DNA of 6,800 bases from an uncultured Clostridia bacterium (GCA_946405675.1 CAMJIC010000134.1:1-6800), one strand, 5' to 3'; shown: positions 1-6,454, numbered from the stretch's first letter. Translations and numbers: made by a program. Notes: generated from the sequence alone by a model not told the origin.

Positions 1-3
1 AAT

Positions 4-64
4 GGCATCAGGACTCCGTCACCGACTACGTCGGTGCCACCTCATGCCGAATGCCAGGGCATTC
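4..64. other. Two short palindromes outside the left repeat
   Basis: Bases 20-36 form a perfect 7-bp hairpin (CACCGAC, loop TAC, GTCGGTG), enclosed by a 5-bp outer pairing GGCAT (4-8) with ATGCC (44-48). Bases 49-64 form a second perfect 7-bp inverted repeat (GAATGCC / GGCATTC). This stretch lies beyond the part of the left repeat that aligns well with the right copy, so it may be the diverged continuation of that repeat or unrelated flank. No gene is visible in bases 1-196. Confidence 0.45.
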
Positions 65-194
65 AGCGAACGATTTCTTCATACCCCGGCCGCTAAGTCT
101 ACGTAACCAGTGGATCCCGTCTCGCTCCTGTTAAATGGATTCAGGAGGGGGCGCACCCACAGGCCGGCCCGCTGGCGGGGGTGTGACTTGTAAC
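61..194 (-). repeat. Left copy of a flanking inverted repeat, about 134 bp
   Basis: On the minus strand this copy begins GTTACAAGTCAC at base 194, 2 nt after the stop codon of the last operon gene, and runs away from the operon. It matches the right copy at 6617-6749 in inverted orientation with about 15 differences in 134 positions (hand alignment). Bases 61-100 are identical to 6710-6749. On the minus strand it can form a CTCCTG/CAGGAG hairpin (125-130 with 142-147) and a 10-bp stem (81-90 with 53-62) around the same 18-nt loop as in the right copy. There is no U-tract inside the window, so a terminator role for the operon is possible but not shown. The repeat family is not recognised. Confidence 0.85.
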
Positions 195-196
195 CT

Positions 197-916
197 CTAG
201 GACGCGAACCCCAGATGCCGCAGTGCCTCGGCGCGGCGCCGGGCAAAGGCTTCATAGAAATCATCTACGTTCCAGTCGCACAGGTAGAATTGCTGCAGGA
301 TGTAAATGCATACCTGATTGCGGAGCTGTCCTGCGGGATCTGTCCCTTCCAGGAGACGTCGGGCCTGGGTGAGAAAGCTGTGCCAGCTGCGGCAGAAGTC
401 TTCATAAGCGCCAAGAGCCGGTATGCCGAGCCATTTCTTCACCTTGACCTTCGTTCCGGTGCAGTGCGTGCATTCATTTACCTGGAGAATATAATGGAAA
501 TCTTCTCCCTCCCAGCTGCGCCCGAGGGGATACAGCCGGCAGATCCCGGGGCGGAACGCATGGATCGTGCATCGGTCATCCGCGCCAAGGTAAGGGCACA
601 CCTTCCCTTTCTCCCCATCCGCACCTGGTGTTCCATCGACACCTGAAGCTGCGCCTGTATCCGGAATCAGCTTCAGGATAGGCATGATCAGGCCGTCAAT
701 CACTTTCAGCTCGATCGTTTCATTCAGAAGCTCCTCGAAGCTTTGCCCAAGAAAACGGTTCAGCTCGAATACATCCAGAGGATCCAGCACAATGACAGGC
801 CCCATCCTGCAGCACTCGGAGCAGCCGCGGCAATCATCCGTCCCGATCCGCACAAGGTCATTCCCGGTATATCGTTTTCCGTCTGACAATTCCTCTACTG
901 TTTCTTCCCGAAGCAT
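197..916 (-). CDS. YkgJ-family CxxCxxCC metal-binding protein
   Basis: The predicted protein has 239 aa. The CxxCxxCC signature is at Cys29, Cys32, Cys35 and Cys36, followed by a second cluster CPYL...DRCTIHAFRPGICRLYPLG (Cys107, Cys116, Cys126). This pattern is that of the YkgJ/FliB-type zinc- or iron-chelating domain family (CxxCxxCC family). Further cysteines at 149, 152, 175, 203 and 213 could add ligands. A glycine/aspartate-rich linker (about 87-105) separates the two clusters. No signal peptide or membrane segment is seen, so it is probably cytoplasmic. The start at 916 is chosen because GGAGG lies 6 nt upstream; an in-frame ATG at 979 would overlap trpA and has no better site. The gene follows trpA by 46 bp on the same strand with no terminator between, so it is probably co-transcribed. 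The molecular function of the family is poorly defined, and a role in tryptophan metabolism is not shown. Confidence 0.87.
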   Translation of the reverse strand: MLREETVEELSDGKRYTGNDLVRIGTDDCRGCSECCRMGPVIVLDPLDVFELNRFLGQSFEELLNETIELKVIDGLIMPILKLIPDTGAASGVDGTPGADGEKGKVCPYLGADDRCTIHAFRPGICRLYPLGRSWEGEDFHYILQVNECTHCTGTKVKVKKWLGIPALGAYEDFCRSWHSFLTQARRLLEGTDPAGQLRNQVCIYILQQFYLCDWNVDDFYEAFARRRAEALRHLGFAS

Positions 917-962
917 ACGCTCCCTCCGTTCCCTGTGCCCTCTGCCAGACAAGCAGCTCTGT

Positions 963-1796
963 TCAGGACACCTGTGCAATGGCTTCCTTCATGCGCTTCA
1001 CATATTCCCCGACCCGGGCAGGAGCCTCTTCCCCATACTCCGTGATCATGCGGATGATAGCGGATCCGACAATCGCGCCGTCCGACTGACTGGCCATCTC
1101 CGCCGCCTGCTCCGGGGTGGATATCCCGAAGCCAACCGCGCACGGGACGCTGGTGACAGAGCGGATCTTCCTGGTGATGGAGGCAATGTCCGTCGTGATT
1201 CTCTTGCGCACGCCCGTGACGCCCAGAGAGGAAACAATGTAAATAAATCCGCAGGCATCCTTTGCGATGGCTGCGATCCGCTCCTCGCTTGTCGGCGCGA
1301 TCAAAGAGATCAAATCGATCCCGCTTTGTTCACAGGCTTCCTGGAACTGCTCCTTTTCTTCATAAGGAACATCGGGAAGGATCAATCCGTCGATCCCTGC
1401 CTCGGCGCACCTGCGGCAGAAGCCAAACCGTCCCTTGTCCTGCCCGCCGGAACCATCCTCCGGTGCCTCCCCGCCTTCATGGTAAGAATATACCACATTT
1501 GCATAAGTCATAAAGACCATTGGAACCGTAATATGATCATTTTCCCGCAGATCCCGGACAAAATCCAGGATCCGGTCTGTCGTGATCCCATGTTCCAGCG
1601 CAGCCACATTCGCGGTCTGGATCACCGGGCCTTCCGCCGTAGGATCCGAAAACGGGATCCCGATCTCGATCAGGTCAGCGCCGTTTTCCTGCGCGGCAAT
1701 CACAACCTTCCGTGTCATCTCCAGATCCGGATATCCTGCTGTGATAAATGGGATAAATGCCTTTCCGTGGGAAAAGGCTTCCTTGATTCTGCTCAT
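963..1796 (-). CDS. trpA: Tryptophan synthase alpha subunit
   Basis: TrpA cleaves indole-3-glycerol phosphate to indole and glyceraldehyde 3-phosphate and passes indole to TrpB in the cytoplasmic alpha2-beta2 complex. The 277-aa protein is a TIM barrel of the expected size. Visible motifs are FIPFITAGYPD (14-24), LIEIGIPFSDPTAEGPVIQ (42-60) with the catalytic Glu at 44, DGLILPDVPYEE (136-147), the phosphate-binding loop area APTSEERI and VSSLGVTGVR (188-197), and VGFGIS (221-226). Glu55 stands where the enterobacterial enzyme has its second catalytic acid, Asp60. Residues about 107-122 (EGGEAPEDGSGGQDKG) are an extra hydrophilic loop compared with typical TrpA. The start at 1796 is chosen because MSRIKEAF matches the family N-terminus and a GGAG site lies 6 nt upstream. 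The reading frame stays open upstream through the 18-bp repeats, but that part looks like repeat-derived sequence. It lies 212 bp after trpB. Confidence 0.96.
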   Translation of the reverse strand: MSRIKEAFSHGKAFIPFITAGYPDLEMTRKVVIAAQENGADLIEIGIPFSDPTAEGPVIQTANVAALEHGITTDRILDFVRDLRENDHITVPMVFMTYANVVYSYHEGGEAPEDGSGGQDKGRFGFCRRCAEAGIDGLILPDVPYEEKEQFQEACEQSGIDLISLIAPTSEERIAAIAKDACGFIYIVSSLGVTGVRKRITTDIASITRKIRSVTSVPCAVGFGISTPEQAAEMASQSDGAIVGSAIIRMITEYGEEAPARVGEYVKRMKEAIAQVS

Positions 1797-1921
1797 GTTA
1801 TTCTCCGCTCCTGTCTGGTTACCATTCACAGTCCTGTCTGTCAGCTTTTGTTTTTCAGGCAGCGCACTGTTCTGGATATAATAAAAAACACAATGCCGAT
1901 CCTTCCGCCAGAGTCCCATCA

Positions 1922-2029
1922 ATCCCGGATCGATTCTCAATCCTCGATCAATTCTCAATCCCGGATCGGTTCTCAATCCTCGATCAATTCTCAATCCCGG
2001 ATCGATTCTCAATCCTGAATCGATTCTCC
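1922..2029 (-). repeat. Six-copy 18-bp tandem repeat at the trpB 3' end
   Basis: Six adjoining 18-bp units run 1922-1939, 1940-1957, 1958-1975, 1976-1993, 1994-2011 and 2012-2029. Two types alternate, giving a 36-bp higher-order period. On the plus strand units 1 and 5 are ATCCCGGATCGATTCTCA and unit 3 differs by one base. Units 2 and 4 are ATCCTCGATCAATTCTCA. Unit 6 is the last six sense codons of trpB (GESIQD). In mRNA sense each following unit starts with TGA in the trpB frame, so the stop codon is repeated every 18 nt. Unit length is a multiple of three, so copy-number change would not shift any frame. The pattern suggests tandem duplication of the trpB end. Confidence 0.95.
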
Positions 2030-3208
2030 CCGATATCTTGCCACTGCAGCGCAGTCCTTGTCTCCGCGCCCCGAAACAGTGACGATGAGGATCTGATCCT
2101 TCCCCATCTTCGGTGCAATCTTCATGGCGTGGGCAATCGCATGGGAAGATTCAATGGCAGGGATGATGCCCTCCATCCTGCTTGTGTATTCAAAAGCAGC
2201 TACGGCCTCTTCATCCGTGACCGGCACATACTGTGCCCTGTGGATCTCATTCAGGTATGCGTGTTCCGGCCCGATCCCGGGGTAATCCAACCCGGCGGAA
2301 ATGGAATAGACCGGGGCGATCTGCCCATATTCGTCCTGGCAGAACAGGCTCTTCATCCCGTGGAATACGCCAATCCTTCCCGTGCTGACAGTTGCTGCCG
2401 TCTCAAAGGTATCGATCCCGCGGCCTGCTGCCTCACAGCCGATCAGCTGCACCTTCGCGTCCTCGATAAAATGATAGAAAGAGCCGATCGCATTGGAGCC
2501 TCCGCCTACACACGCAAGCACGCAGTCCGGCAGCCGTCCTTCCCGCTCAAGGATCTGCGCCCTTGCTTCCCTGGAGATCACCGCCTGGAAATCCCGCACG
2601 ATGGTGGGAAATGGGTGCGGCCCCATGACGGAGCCGAGGCAATAATGCGTGTCCGCGATCCGGTTCGTCCACTCCCGGAATGCCTCAGAGACAGCATCCT
2701 TCAGGGTTGCCGTGCCGCTGGTGACCGGAACCACATCAGCTCCCAGAAGCTTCATTTTATAAACATTCAGCGCCTGGCGCTCAGTGTCAACCTTCCCCAT
2801 GAAGATGACACATTCCATTCCGAAATACGCCGCGGCGGTCGCAGTCGCGACGCCATGCTGTCCCGCCCCGGTCTCCGCGATCAGGCGCGTTTTTCCCATT
2901 TTCCTGGCAAGGAGGGCCTGCCCAAGCACATTGTTGATCTTATGGGCACCGGTAAAATTCAGATCCTCCCGCTTGAAATAAATCTTTGCGCCTCCCAGGT
3001 CTTTCGTCATTTTTCCCGCAAAATACAGGGGGCTTGGACGATTTGCGTATTCATTGAAGAGAGCCGACAGCTCCGCCTGGAACGCAGGATCCTGTTTGTA
3101 ATGCGCGTATGCCTCATCCAGCTCGATCACGGCATTCATGAGCGTCTCCGGAATGTACTGACCCCCGAATCTTCCAAACCTGCCCTTTTTTCCTGCATCT
3201 GCTTCCAT
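2009..3208 (-). CDS. trpB: Tryptophan synthase beta subunit
   Basis: TrpB is the PLP enzyme that condenses indole with L-serine to give L-tryptophan, in complex with TrpA. The 399-aa length is normal for the family. The N-terminus has the typical GRFGRFGGQYIPETL. The PLP lysine is Lys90 in GAHKINN, and the catalytic Glu112 lies in AETGAGQHG. The phosphate-binding GGGSN is at 235-239, the mobile-domain aspartate is in SAGLDYPGIGPEH (304-316), and VSGRGDKD is at 378-385. These motifs mark it as the ordinary TrpB1 type that pairs with TrpA. The start at 3208 is preferred because GGAGG ends 5 nt upstream. The adjacent ATG at 3211 is only 2 nt from it, and an in-frame ATG at 3292 has no family support. 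The last six codons lie inside the 18-bp tandem repeat, so the C-terminal GESIQD may be repeat-derived. Confidence 0.97.
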   Translation of the reverse strand: MEADAGKKGRFGRFGGQYIPETLMNAVIELDEAYAHYKQDPAFQAELSALFNEYANRPSPLYFAGKMTKDLGGAKIYFKREDLNFTGAHKINNVLGQALLARKMGKTRLIAETGAGQHGVATATAAAYFGMECVIFMGKVDTERQALNVYKMKLLGADVVPVTSGTATLKDAVSEAFREWTNRIADTHYCLGSVMGPHPFPTIVRDFQAVISREARAQILEREGRLPDCVLACVGGGSNAIGSFYHFIEDAKVQLIGCEAAGRGIDTFETAATVSTGRIGVFHGMKSLFCQDEYGQIAPVYSISAGLDYPGIGPEHAYLNEIHRAQYVPVTDEEAVAAFEYTSRMEGIIPAIESSHAIAHAMKIAPKMGKDQILIVTVSGRGDKDCAAVARYRGESIQD

Positions 3209-3224
3209 CATTCCCTCCTTCTTA

Positions 3225-3295
3225 CAATTGCGGTAACGATTCATCCCCCCATTGCTCAGAACGGAAAGTGCGCTTCCCTGAATCGTTTCCAATTG
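3225..3295 (-). other. Inverted repeat in the trpF-trpB spacer
   Basis: AACGATTCA (3235-3243) is the perfect reverse complement of TGAATCGTT (3279-3287). Outside a small internal loop, CAATTG (3225-3230) pairs with CAATTG (3290-3295). The mRNA could therefore form a two-part stem of 15 pairs with a 35-nt loop. It ends about 4 nt before the trpB ribosome binding site. No U-tract follows, so it is not a terminator. It could affect mRNA processing or trpB translation; this is inference. Confidence 0.55.
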
Positions 3296-3298
3296 TGT

Positions 3299-3916
3299 TT
3301 ATGACCAGCCAGCCCCCATCTCACGGACCTGGCGTACAAACTCCATGACCTTCGCCTCATCCTTCCTGCCGTCCGTCTCTACGCCGGAGCTGACATCCAC
3401 TGCCGCCGGATGCGCTGTGCGGACCGCATCCCTTACATTCTCCGGGTTCAGCCCGCCTGCCAGGAAAAACGCACGCCTGACAGGAGCAATCAGCGACCAG
3501 TCAAACGCCTCACCGCTCCCTCCGTCTCCATGATCCAGAAGAATCATATCGGACGCAGAAGCCTGCGCCTTGACAGCATCCGCCTCTGAATCAATCCGGA
3601 ATGCCTTCACGACCATTTTCCCGGTCCTCTCCTGGAGCATACGGATCACGGAATCATCCTCCCTGCCATGCAGCTGAATCACATCCATCAGCCCCTGCCT
3701 GGCAAGAGAACAGATCCATTCCGGATCCTGGTCCAGGAACACGCCGACCTTCCGGATCCCGGGGCGAAGCCCGGAAGCCAGGTCCGCCATCTGCTCCGGC
3801 GACACCGTCCTGCGGCGGCCCTTCGCCAGGATAAATCCGGCAAATTCCGGCATGGCCCGATTCACGATCCTGATATCCTCCATATGCCTCAATCCGCACA
3901 GCTTGATCTGCACCAT
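3299..3916 (-). CDS. trpF: Phosphoribosylanthranilate isomerase
   Basis: TrpF carries out the Amadori rearrangement of N-(5'-phosphoribosyl)anthranilate to CdRP, the third step from anthranilate synthase onward. The 205-aa protein is a single TIM barrel of the usual length. It opens with MVQIKLCGLRHMEDI, in which Cys7 is the expected catalytic base. QLHG is at 81-84, and Asp128 in ILLDHGDGGSGEAFDW matches the general acid of characterised enzymes. LAGGLNPENV (152-161) and AVDVSSGVE (172-180) form the phosphate-binding end of the barrel. The start at 3916 is supported by an AGGAGGT site 7 nt upstream and by the family N-terminus. The frame is open back to an ATG at 4063, which would add 49 residues rich in cysteine with no family match. 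It is encoded separately from trpC, not fused as in enteric bacteria. Confidence 0.95.
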   Translation of the reverse strand: MVQIKLCGLRHMEDIRIVNRAMPEFAGFILAKGRRRTVSPEQMADLASGLRPGIRKVGVFLDQDPEWICSLARQGLMDVIQLHGREDDSVIRMLQERTGKMVVKAFRIDSEADAVKAQASASDMILLDHGDGGSGEAFDWSLIAPVRRAFFLAGGLNPENVRDAVRTAHPAAVDVSSGVETDGRKDEAKVMEFVRQVREMGAGWS

Positions 3917-4103
3917 AGTTCTCACCTCCTCCGGCATCGTTCCCGCCTCCGGTGTCCCTGCTCCTTCCCGCGTCATCTTTCTTTTATCATCGCATATCAT
4001 CGCACAGCAAGGCTTTCTGACGCAGATATTGAAACAATGTCCTGCGCAGGCTGTATCGTTCATCTCGCGGCAGCTCCTCTCCGCAGCACAGCTCCTTACG
4101 CAA
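3917..4103 (-). other. trpC-trpF spacer with an open in-frame leader
   Basis: This spacer of 187 bp contains no recognisable gene. The trpF frame is open from an ATG at 4063 and encodes 49 residues before the conserved TrpF start, with seven cysteines in the first 24 residues (including CCAMIC). A GGAG-like sequence lies about 10 nt before that ATG, which is weak spacing. No terminator is seen. It is most likely untranslated or a short translational leader. Confidence 0.4.
3921..3932 (-). promoter_or_regulatory. Strong trpF ribosome binding site
   Basis: In mRNA sense the site reads GGAGGAGGTGAG, with the AGGAGGT core 7 nt before the ATG at 3916. It decides the trpF start against the longer in-frame option at 4063. 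Confidence 0.85.
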
Positions 4104-4934
4104 TCAGGCTTCCCTTAGTTCACGCAGCATCAAGGCTTTGTCCTTCGCGCGCATCAGGGTCTCCCCGACCAGGCATGCATCCGCCCCGGCTTCCCGCATC
4201 GCGCGCACATCCTCCGCATTCCTGATCCCGCTCTCCGCCACAAACAGGATCCCTTCCGGCACCAGCTTCCTGAGCCGCTGTGCATGTCCTACGTCCACCG
4301 TAAAGTCCTTCAGGTTCCTGTTGTTGACGCCGATCATCCGCGCGCCCGCCGCAACTGCCATGCGGATCTCTTCTTCGTCATGCGCTTCCACCAGTGCGGA
4401 AAGGCCGAGGCTTTCCGCGACACGCAGATATGCTTCCAGCTCCTTTGCACCCAGCAGGGAGCAGATCAGAAGCACCGCTCCGGCTCCAAGAACCTTTGCT
4501 TCATAGATCATATACGCATCTACAGTAAAGTCCTTCCGGATACAGGGAATCGATACGCTCGCGGCAATTTCCTCCAGATATGCATCCTTCCCGAGGAACC
4601 ATCCAGGCTCCGTGAGCACGGAAATGCACTCTGCCCCTGCCGCCTCATACTCCTTTGCGATCTGCACATAAGGAAAATCCTCCGCAATCAGCCCCTTTGA
4701 CGGAGAAGCCTTTTTTACCTCACAGATCATTGCAATGTCCGGTCCCGCCAGAGCCTTCTCGAAAGCAAACGCCCCAGGTCCGGCCATGCCTGCCATATCG
4801 GTCGAAGGCTGCTCCCTGTCCTGTCCCCAGGAGAGCGACAACGCCATCTCCCTCATCTTCTCCAAAGACACTTCTTCCTTTTTCTTCTCCACCCGAACCC
4901 TCGCATAAGCCGCCAGCTCATCCAGTATGGTCAT
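4104..4934 (-). CDS. trpC: Indole-3-glycerol phosphate synthase
   Basis: TrpC closes the indole ring, converting CdRP to indole-3-glycerol phosphate with loss of CO2 and water. The 276-aa protein is slightly longer than the usual 255-265 aa; the extra residues (about 38-54) lie in the variable segment before FAFEKAL. Active-site motifs are intact: CEVKKASPSKG (71-81) with Glu72 and Lys74, IRKDF (132-136) with catalytic Lys134, LVEAH (181-185) with Glu183, GVNNRNL (202-208) with Asn206, and AESGI (233-237) with Glu234 and Ser235. The start at 4934 is chosen because GGGGAGG lies just upstream and MTILDELAAY matches the family start. An in-frame ATG at 4961 adds nine unsupported residues. It is a single-function enzyme, not fused to TrpF, and sits 193 bp after trpD. 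Confidence 0.96.
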   Translation of the reverse strand: MTILDELAAYARVRVEKKKEEVSLEKMREMALSLSWGQDREQPSTDMAGMAGPGAFAFEKALAGPDIAMICEVKKASPSKGLIAEDFPYVQIAKEYEAAGAECISVLTEPGWFLGKDAYLEEIAASVSIPCIRKDFTVDAYMIYEAKVLGAGAVLLICSLLGAKELEAYLRVAESLGLSALVEAHDEEEIRMAVAAGARMIGVNNRNLKDFTVDVGHAQRLRKLVPEGILFVAESGIRNAEDVRAMREAGADACLVGETLMRAKDKALMLRELREA

Positions 4935-4942
4935 TCTTCTTT

Positions 4943-4949
4943 CCTCCCC
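4943..4949 (-). promoter_or_regulatory. trpC ribosome binding site
   Basis: The site reads GGGGAGG in mRNA sense, 8 nt before the ATG at 4934. It favours this start over the in-frame ATG at 4961, which would place the site inside the coding region. Confidence 0.75.
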
Positions 4950-5047
4950 TGTTTGGCGCATGAATGCAGTGAAACTGTGCCCACTAGTATACCGTGTCAG
5001 GACACCTCATCGTTCATTCCTCTTTCGTCCAGGCACAGCCAGCACAC

Positions 5048-5083
5048 CTGCGGGGTCAAAGGGCACCGCAGGATGATTCATCC
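5048..5083 (-). other. Palindromes in the trpD-trpC spacer
   Basis: Bases 5048-5057 and 5062-5071 form a 10-position stem with one mismatch and one G-T pair around a 4-nt loop. It is followed directly by the interrupted palindrome GGATGATTCATCC (5071-5083). No T-run follows on either strand, so a terminator is unlikely. The rest of the 193-bp spacer (4935-5127) shows no gene that can be supported. Confidence 0.45.
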
Positions 5084-5127
5084 AGCCTCTGCCCGGACCC
5101 GGCCCCGCACACAGCCGCGCACAGCGA

Positions 5128-6156
5128 TCAGGCCAGGGAATTTGACACCCGGATCATGTCATCGACCTTCCTGAGCGCCGCGCCGCTGTCGATCAGCTGC
5201 GCTGCAAGCCGGACGCCTTCTGGCATATCCTTTGCTTTTCCGGAAATGAATAAGCCTGCTCCGGCATTCATCAGAACGATGTCCCGCCTCGCGCCGGCAA
5301 CCCTGCCCGACAGGATATCGCGAACCAGCTGCGCATTTTCCTCCGGGTTCCCTCCGATGATCTCTTCCTTTGACGCGGTCGCAAGTCCAAAATCCTCCGG
5401 CCGGATCGTCAGGTCACGGTAATATCCGTCACGGAATTCACAGATCATGGTCGGCGCGCTGATCGAGATCTCGTCGAGGTGATCCGTTCCATAGGCAACC
5501 ATGCCGCGCTTCACCCCGAGGCTCATCATGACCTTTGCCAGCGGGTTAACCAGTCTTTCATCGTACACGCCAAGGAGCATGTAATCCGGCCTTGCAGGAT
5601 TGGTCAGCGGCCCAAGGATATTGAATACAGTGCGGATCCCCAGCTCCCTGCGGATCGCGCCCACGTATTTCATGGAGCTGTGATACTTCTGCGCGAACAT
5701 AAAGCAAAAGCCCACCTCATCCAAAAGCTTCCTGCACAGATCCGGATCCTGGGCAATATTGATCCCCAGTGCCTCCAGGCAGTCCGCCGTACCGCAGTCC
5801 GAAGAAGCGGCGCGGTTCCCATGTTTCGCGACCTTGGCTCCGCCTGCCGCCAGCACAAACGCACTCGTGGTGGAGATATTGAAAGAATGCGCGTTATCTC
5901 CCCCTGTCCCGACAATCTCCATCACCTCCATACCCGGATGCTCCAGAGGCGTTGCCTTCTCCCGCATCGCGCTGGCGCATCCTGAAATCTCATCGATCGT
6001 TTCCGATCCGGTCGATTTGGTCGAAAGAGCAGCCAGGAACGCAGCGTTCTGCGTCGGCGTCGTCTCCCCACTCATGATCTCGGTCATCACCGCATATGCT
6101 TCCTCATAGGTAAGGTCCTTCTTATCAACGATCTTAACGATTGCTTCCTTTATCAT
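5128..6156 (-). CDS. trpD: Anthranilate phosphoribosyltransferase
   Basis: TrpD transfers the phosphoribosyl group of PRPP to anthranilate. The 342-aa protein is full length and stands alone, with no glutamine amidotransferase (TrpG) domain. The PRPP-binding motif GTGGD is at 83-87, followed by NIST (93-96), KHGNRAASS (111-119), the anthranilate-site region RRELGIRT (169-176), ILGPLTNPA (180-188), and the metal-binding Asp-Glu pair in HLDEISISAPT (226-236, Asp228 and Glu229). AAGGAGG ends 6 nt before the ATG at 6156, which fixes the start. It is the first gene after the T-box leader, an unusual position because trpE normally precedes it. Confidence 0.97.
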   Translation of the reverse strand: MIKEAIVKIVDKKDLTYEEAYAVMTEIMSGETTPTQNAAFLAALSTKSTGSETIDEISGCASAMREKATPLEHPGMEVMEIVGTGGDNAHSFNISTTSAFVLAAGGAKVAKHGNRAASSDCGTADCLEALGINIAQDPDLCRKLLDEVGFCFMFAQKYHSSMKYVGAIRRELGIRTVFNILGPLTNPARPDYMLLGVYDERLVNPLAKVMMSLGVKRGMVAYGTDHLDEISISAPTMICEFRDGYYRDLTIRPEDFGLATASKEEIIGGNPEENAQLVRDILSGRVAGARRDIVLMNAGAGLFISGKAKDMPEGVRLAAQLIDSGAALRKVDDMIRVSNSLA

Positions 6157-6162
6157 GGTCAG

Positions 6163-6169
6163 CCTCCTT
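6163..6169 (-). promoter_or_regulatory. trpD ribosome binding site
   Basis: AAGGAGG in mRNA sense, 6 nt before the ATG at 6156. It lies downstream of the T-box terminator, so it is transcribed only when the leader is read through. Confidence 0.8.
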
Positions 6170-6213
6170 CATCTCAACTACATTCCCCTCTGCGGACATT
6201 CACAATTTCAGAC

Positions 6214-6253
6214 AAAAAAATCCCTGGCAAAGAAAGATCTTCTCTGCCAGGGA
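6214..6253 (-). terminator. T-box intrinsic terminator
   Basis: TCCCTGGCA pairs with TGCCAGGGA, and the stem continues through a G-U pair and AGAA/TTCT to about 14 bp with a 5-nt loop. Seven U follow directly (6214-6220). Its 5' arm (6249-6253) overlaps the 3' strand of the antiterminator, so the two structures exclude each other. It stops transcription before trpD when charged tRNA-Trp is plentiful. Confidence 0.96.
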
Positions 6254-6283
6254 CGAATAAGTTCCTATCCGCGGTGCCACCCT
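6249..6283 (-). promoter_or_regulatory. T-box antiterminator
   Basis: The T-box sequence AGGGTGGCACCGCG is at 6270-6283. AGGG (6280-6283) pairs with CCCU (6249-6252), and GCG (6270-6272) with CGU (6253-6255), leaving the 7-nt bulge UGGCACC. UGGC in the bulge can pair with the tRNA acceptor end GCCA; the fourth base, C, fits G73, the usual discriminator of bacterial tRNA-Trp. Confidence 0.94.
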
Positions 6284-6454
6284 GCTTTATGGCTTCGCCA
6301 TACACTTTGCCTGCTACGGTCAATCATAAATCGTAACAATCGAGTACCATCATACTCTGTGCAGCTAACGTGTGCCTTACGTCGCTGTATACTCAGATCC
6401 CTGTCACCTTTGTGCTATATCTGACAACGTTCCTTTGACAGCGCCCTCAGCGGT

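Noticed and set aside
20..39. A hairpin resembling the 3' stem-loop of a Cas9 tracrRNA
   Set aside because: The likeness is limited to a short generic palindrome; there are no cas genes or CRISPR repeats in the window.
684..2018. Long plus-strand open frames opposite trpA, trpB and the ykgJ-like gene
   Set aside because: They lie antisense to genes with clear family motifs, encode no recognisable domain, and reflect the GC-rich codon pattern of the real genes.
1922..2029. The 18-bp repeats as a CRISPR array
   Set aside because: Units are directly adjoining, too short, and have no unique spacers.
4986..4991. TATACT on the minus strand in the trpD-trpC spacer as an internal promoter for trpC
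   Set aside because: No acceptable -35 box lies 16-18 bp upstream (the sequence there is AACGAT) and there is no TG extension.
5005..5082. A 24-codon minus-strand open frame in the trpD-trpC spacer
   Set aside because: Its ribosome binding site is poor, its composition is that of random spacer, and nothing supports translation.
5797..5799. Asp120 in TrpD (SSDCGTAD) where several relatives have Lys
   Set aside because: This position varies in characterised TrpD proteins, and the substrate-binding residues around it are intact.
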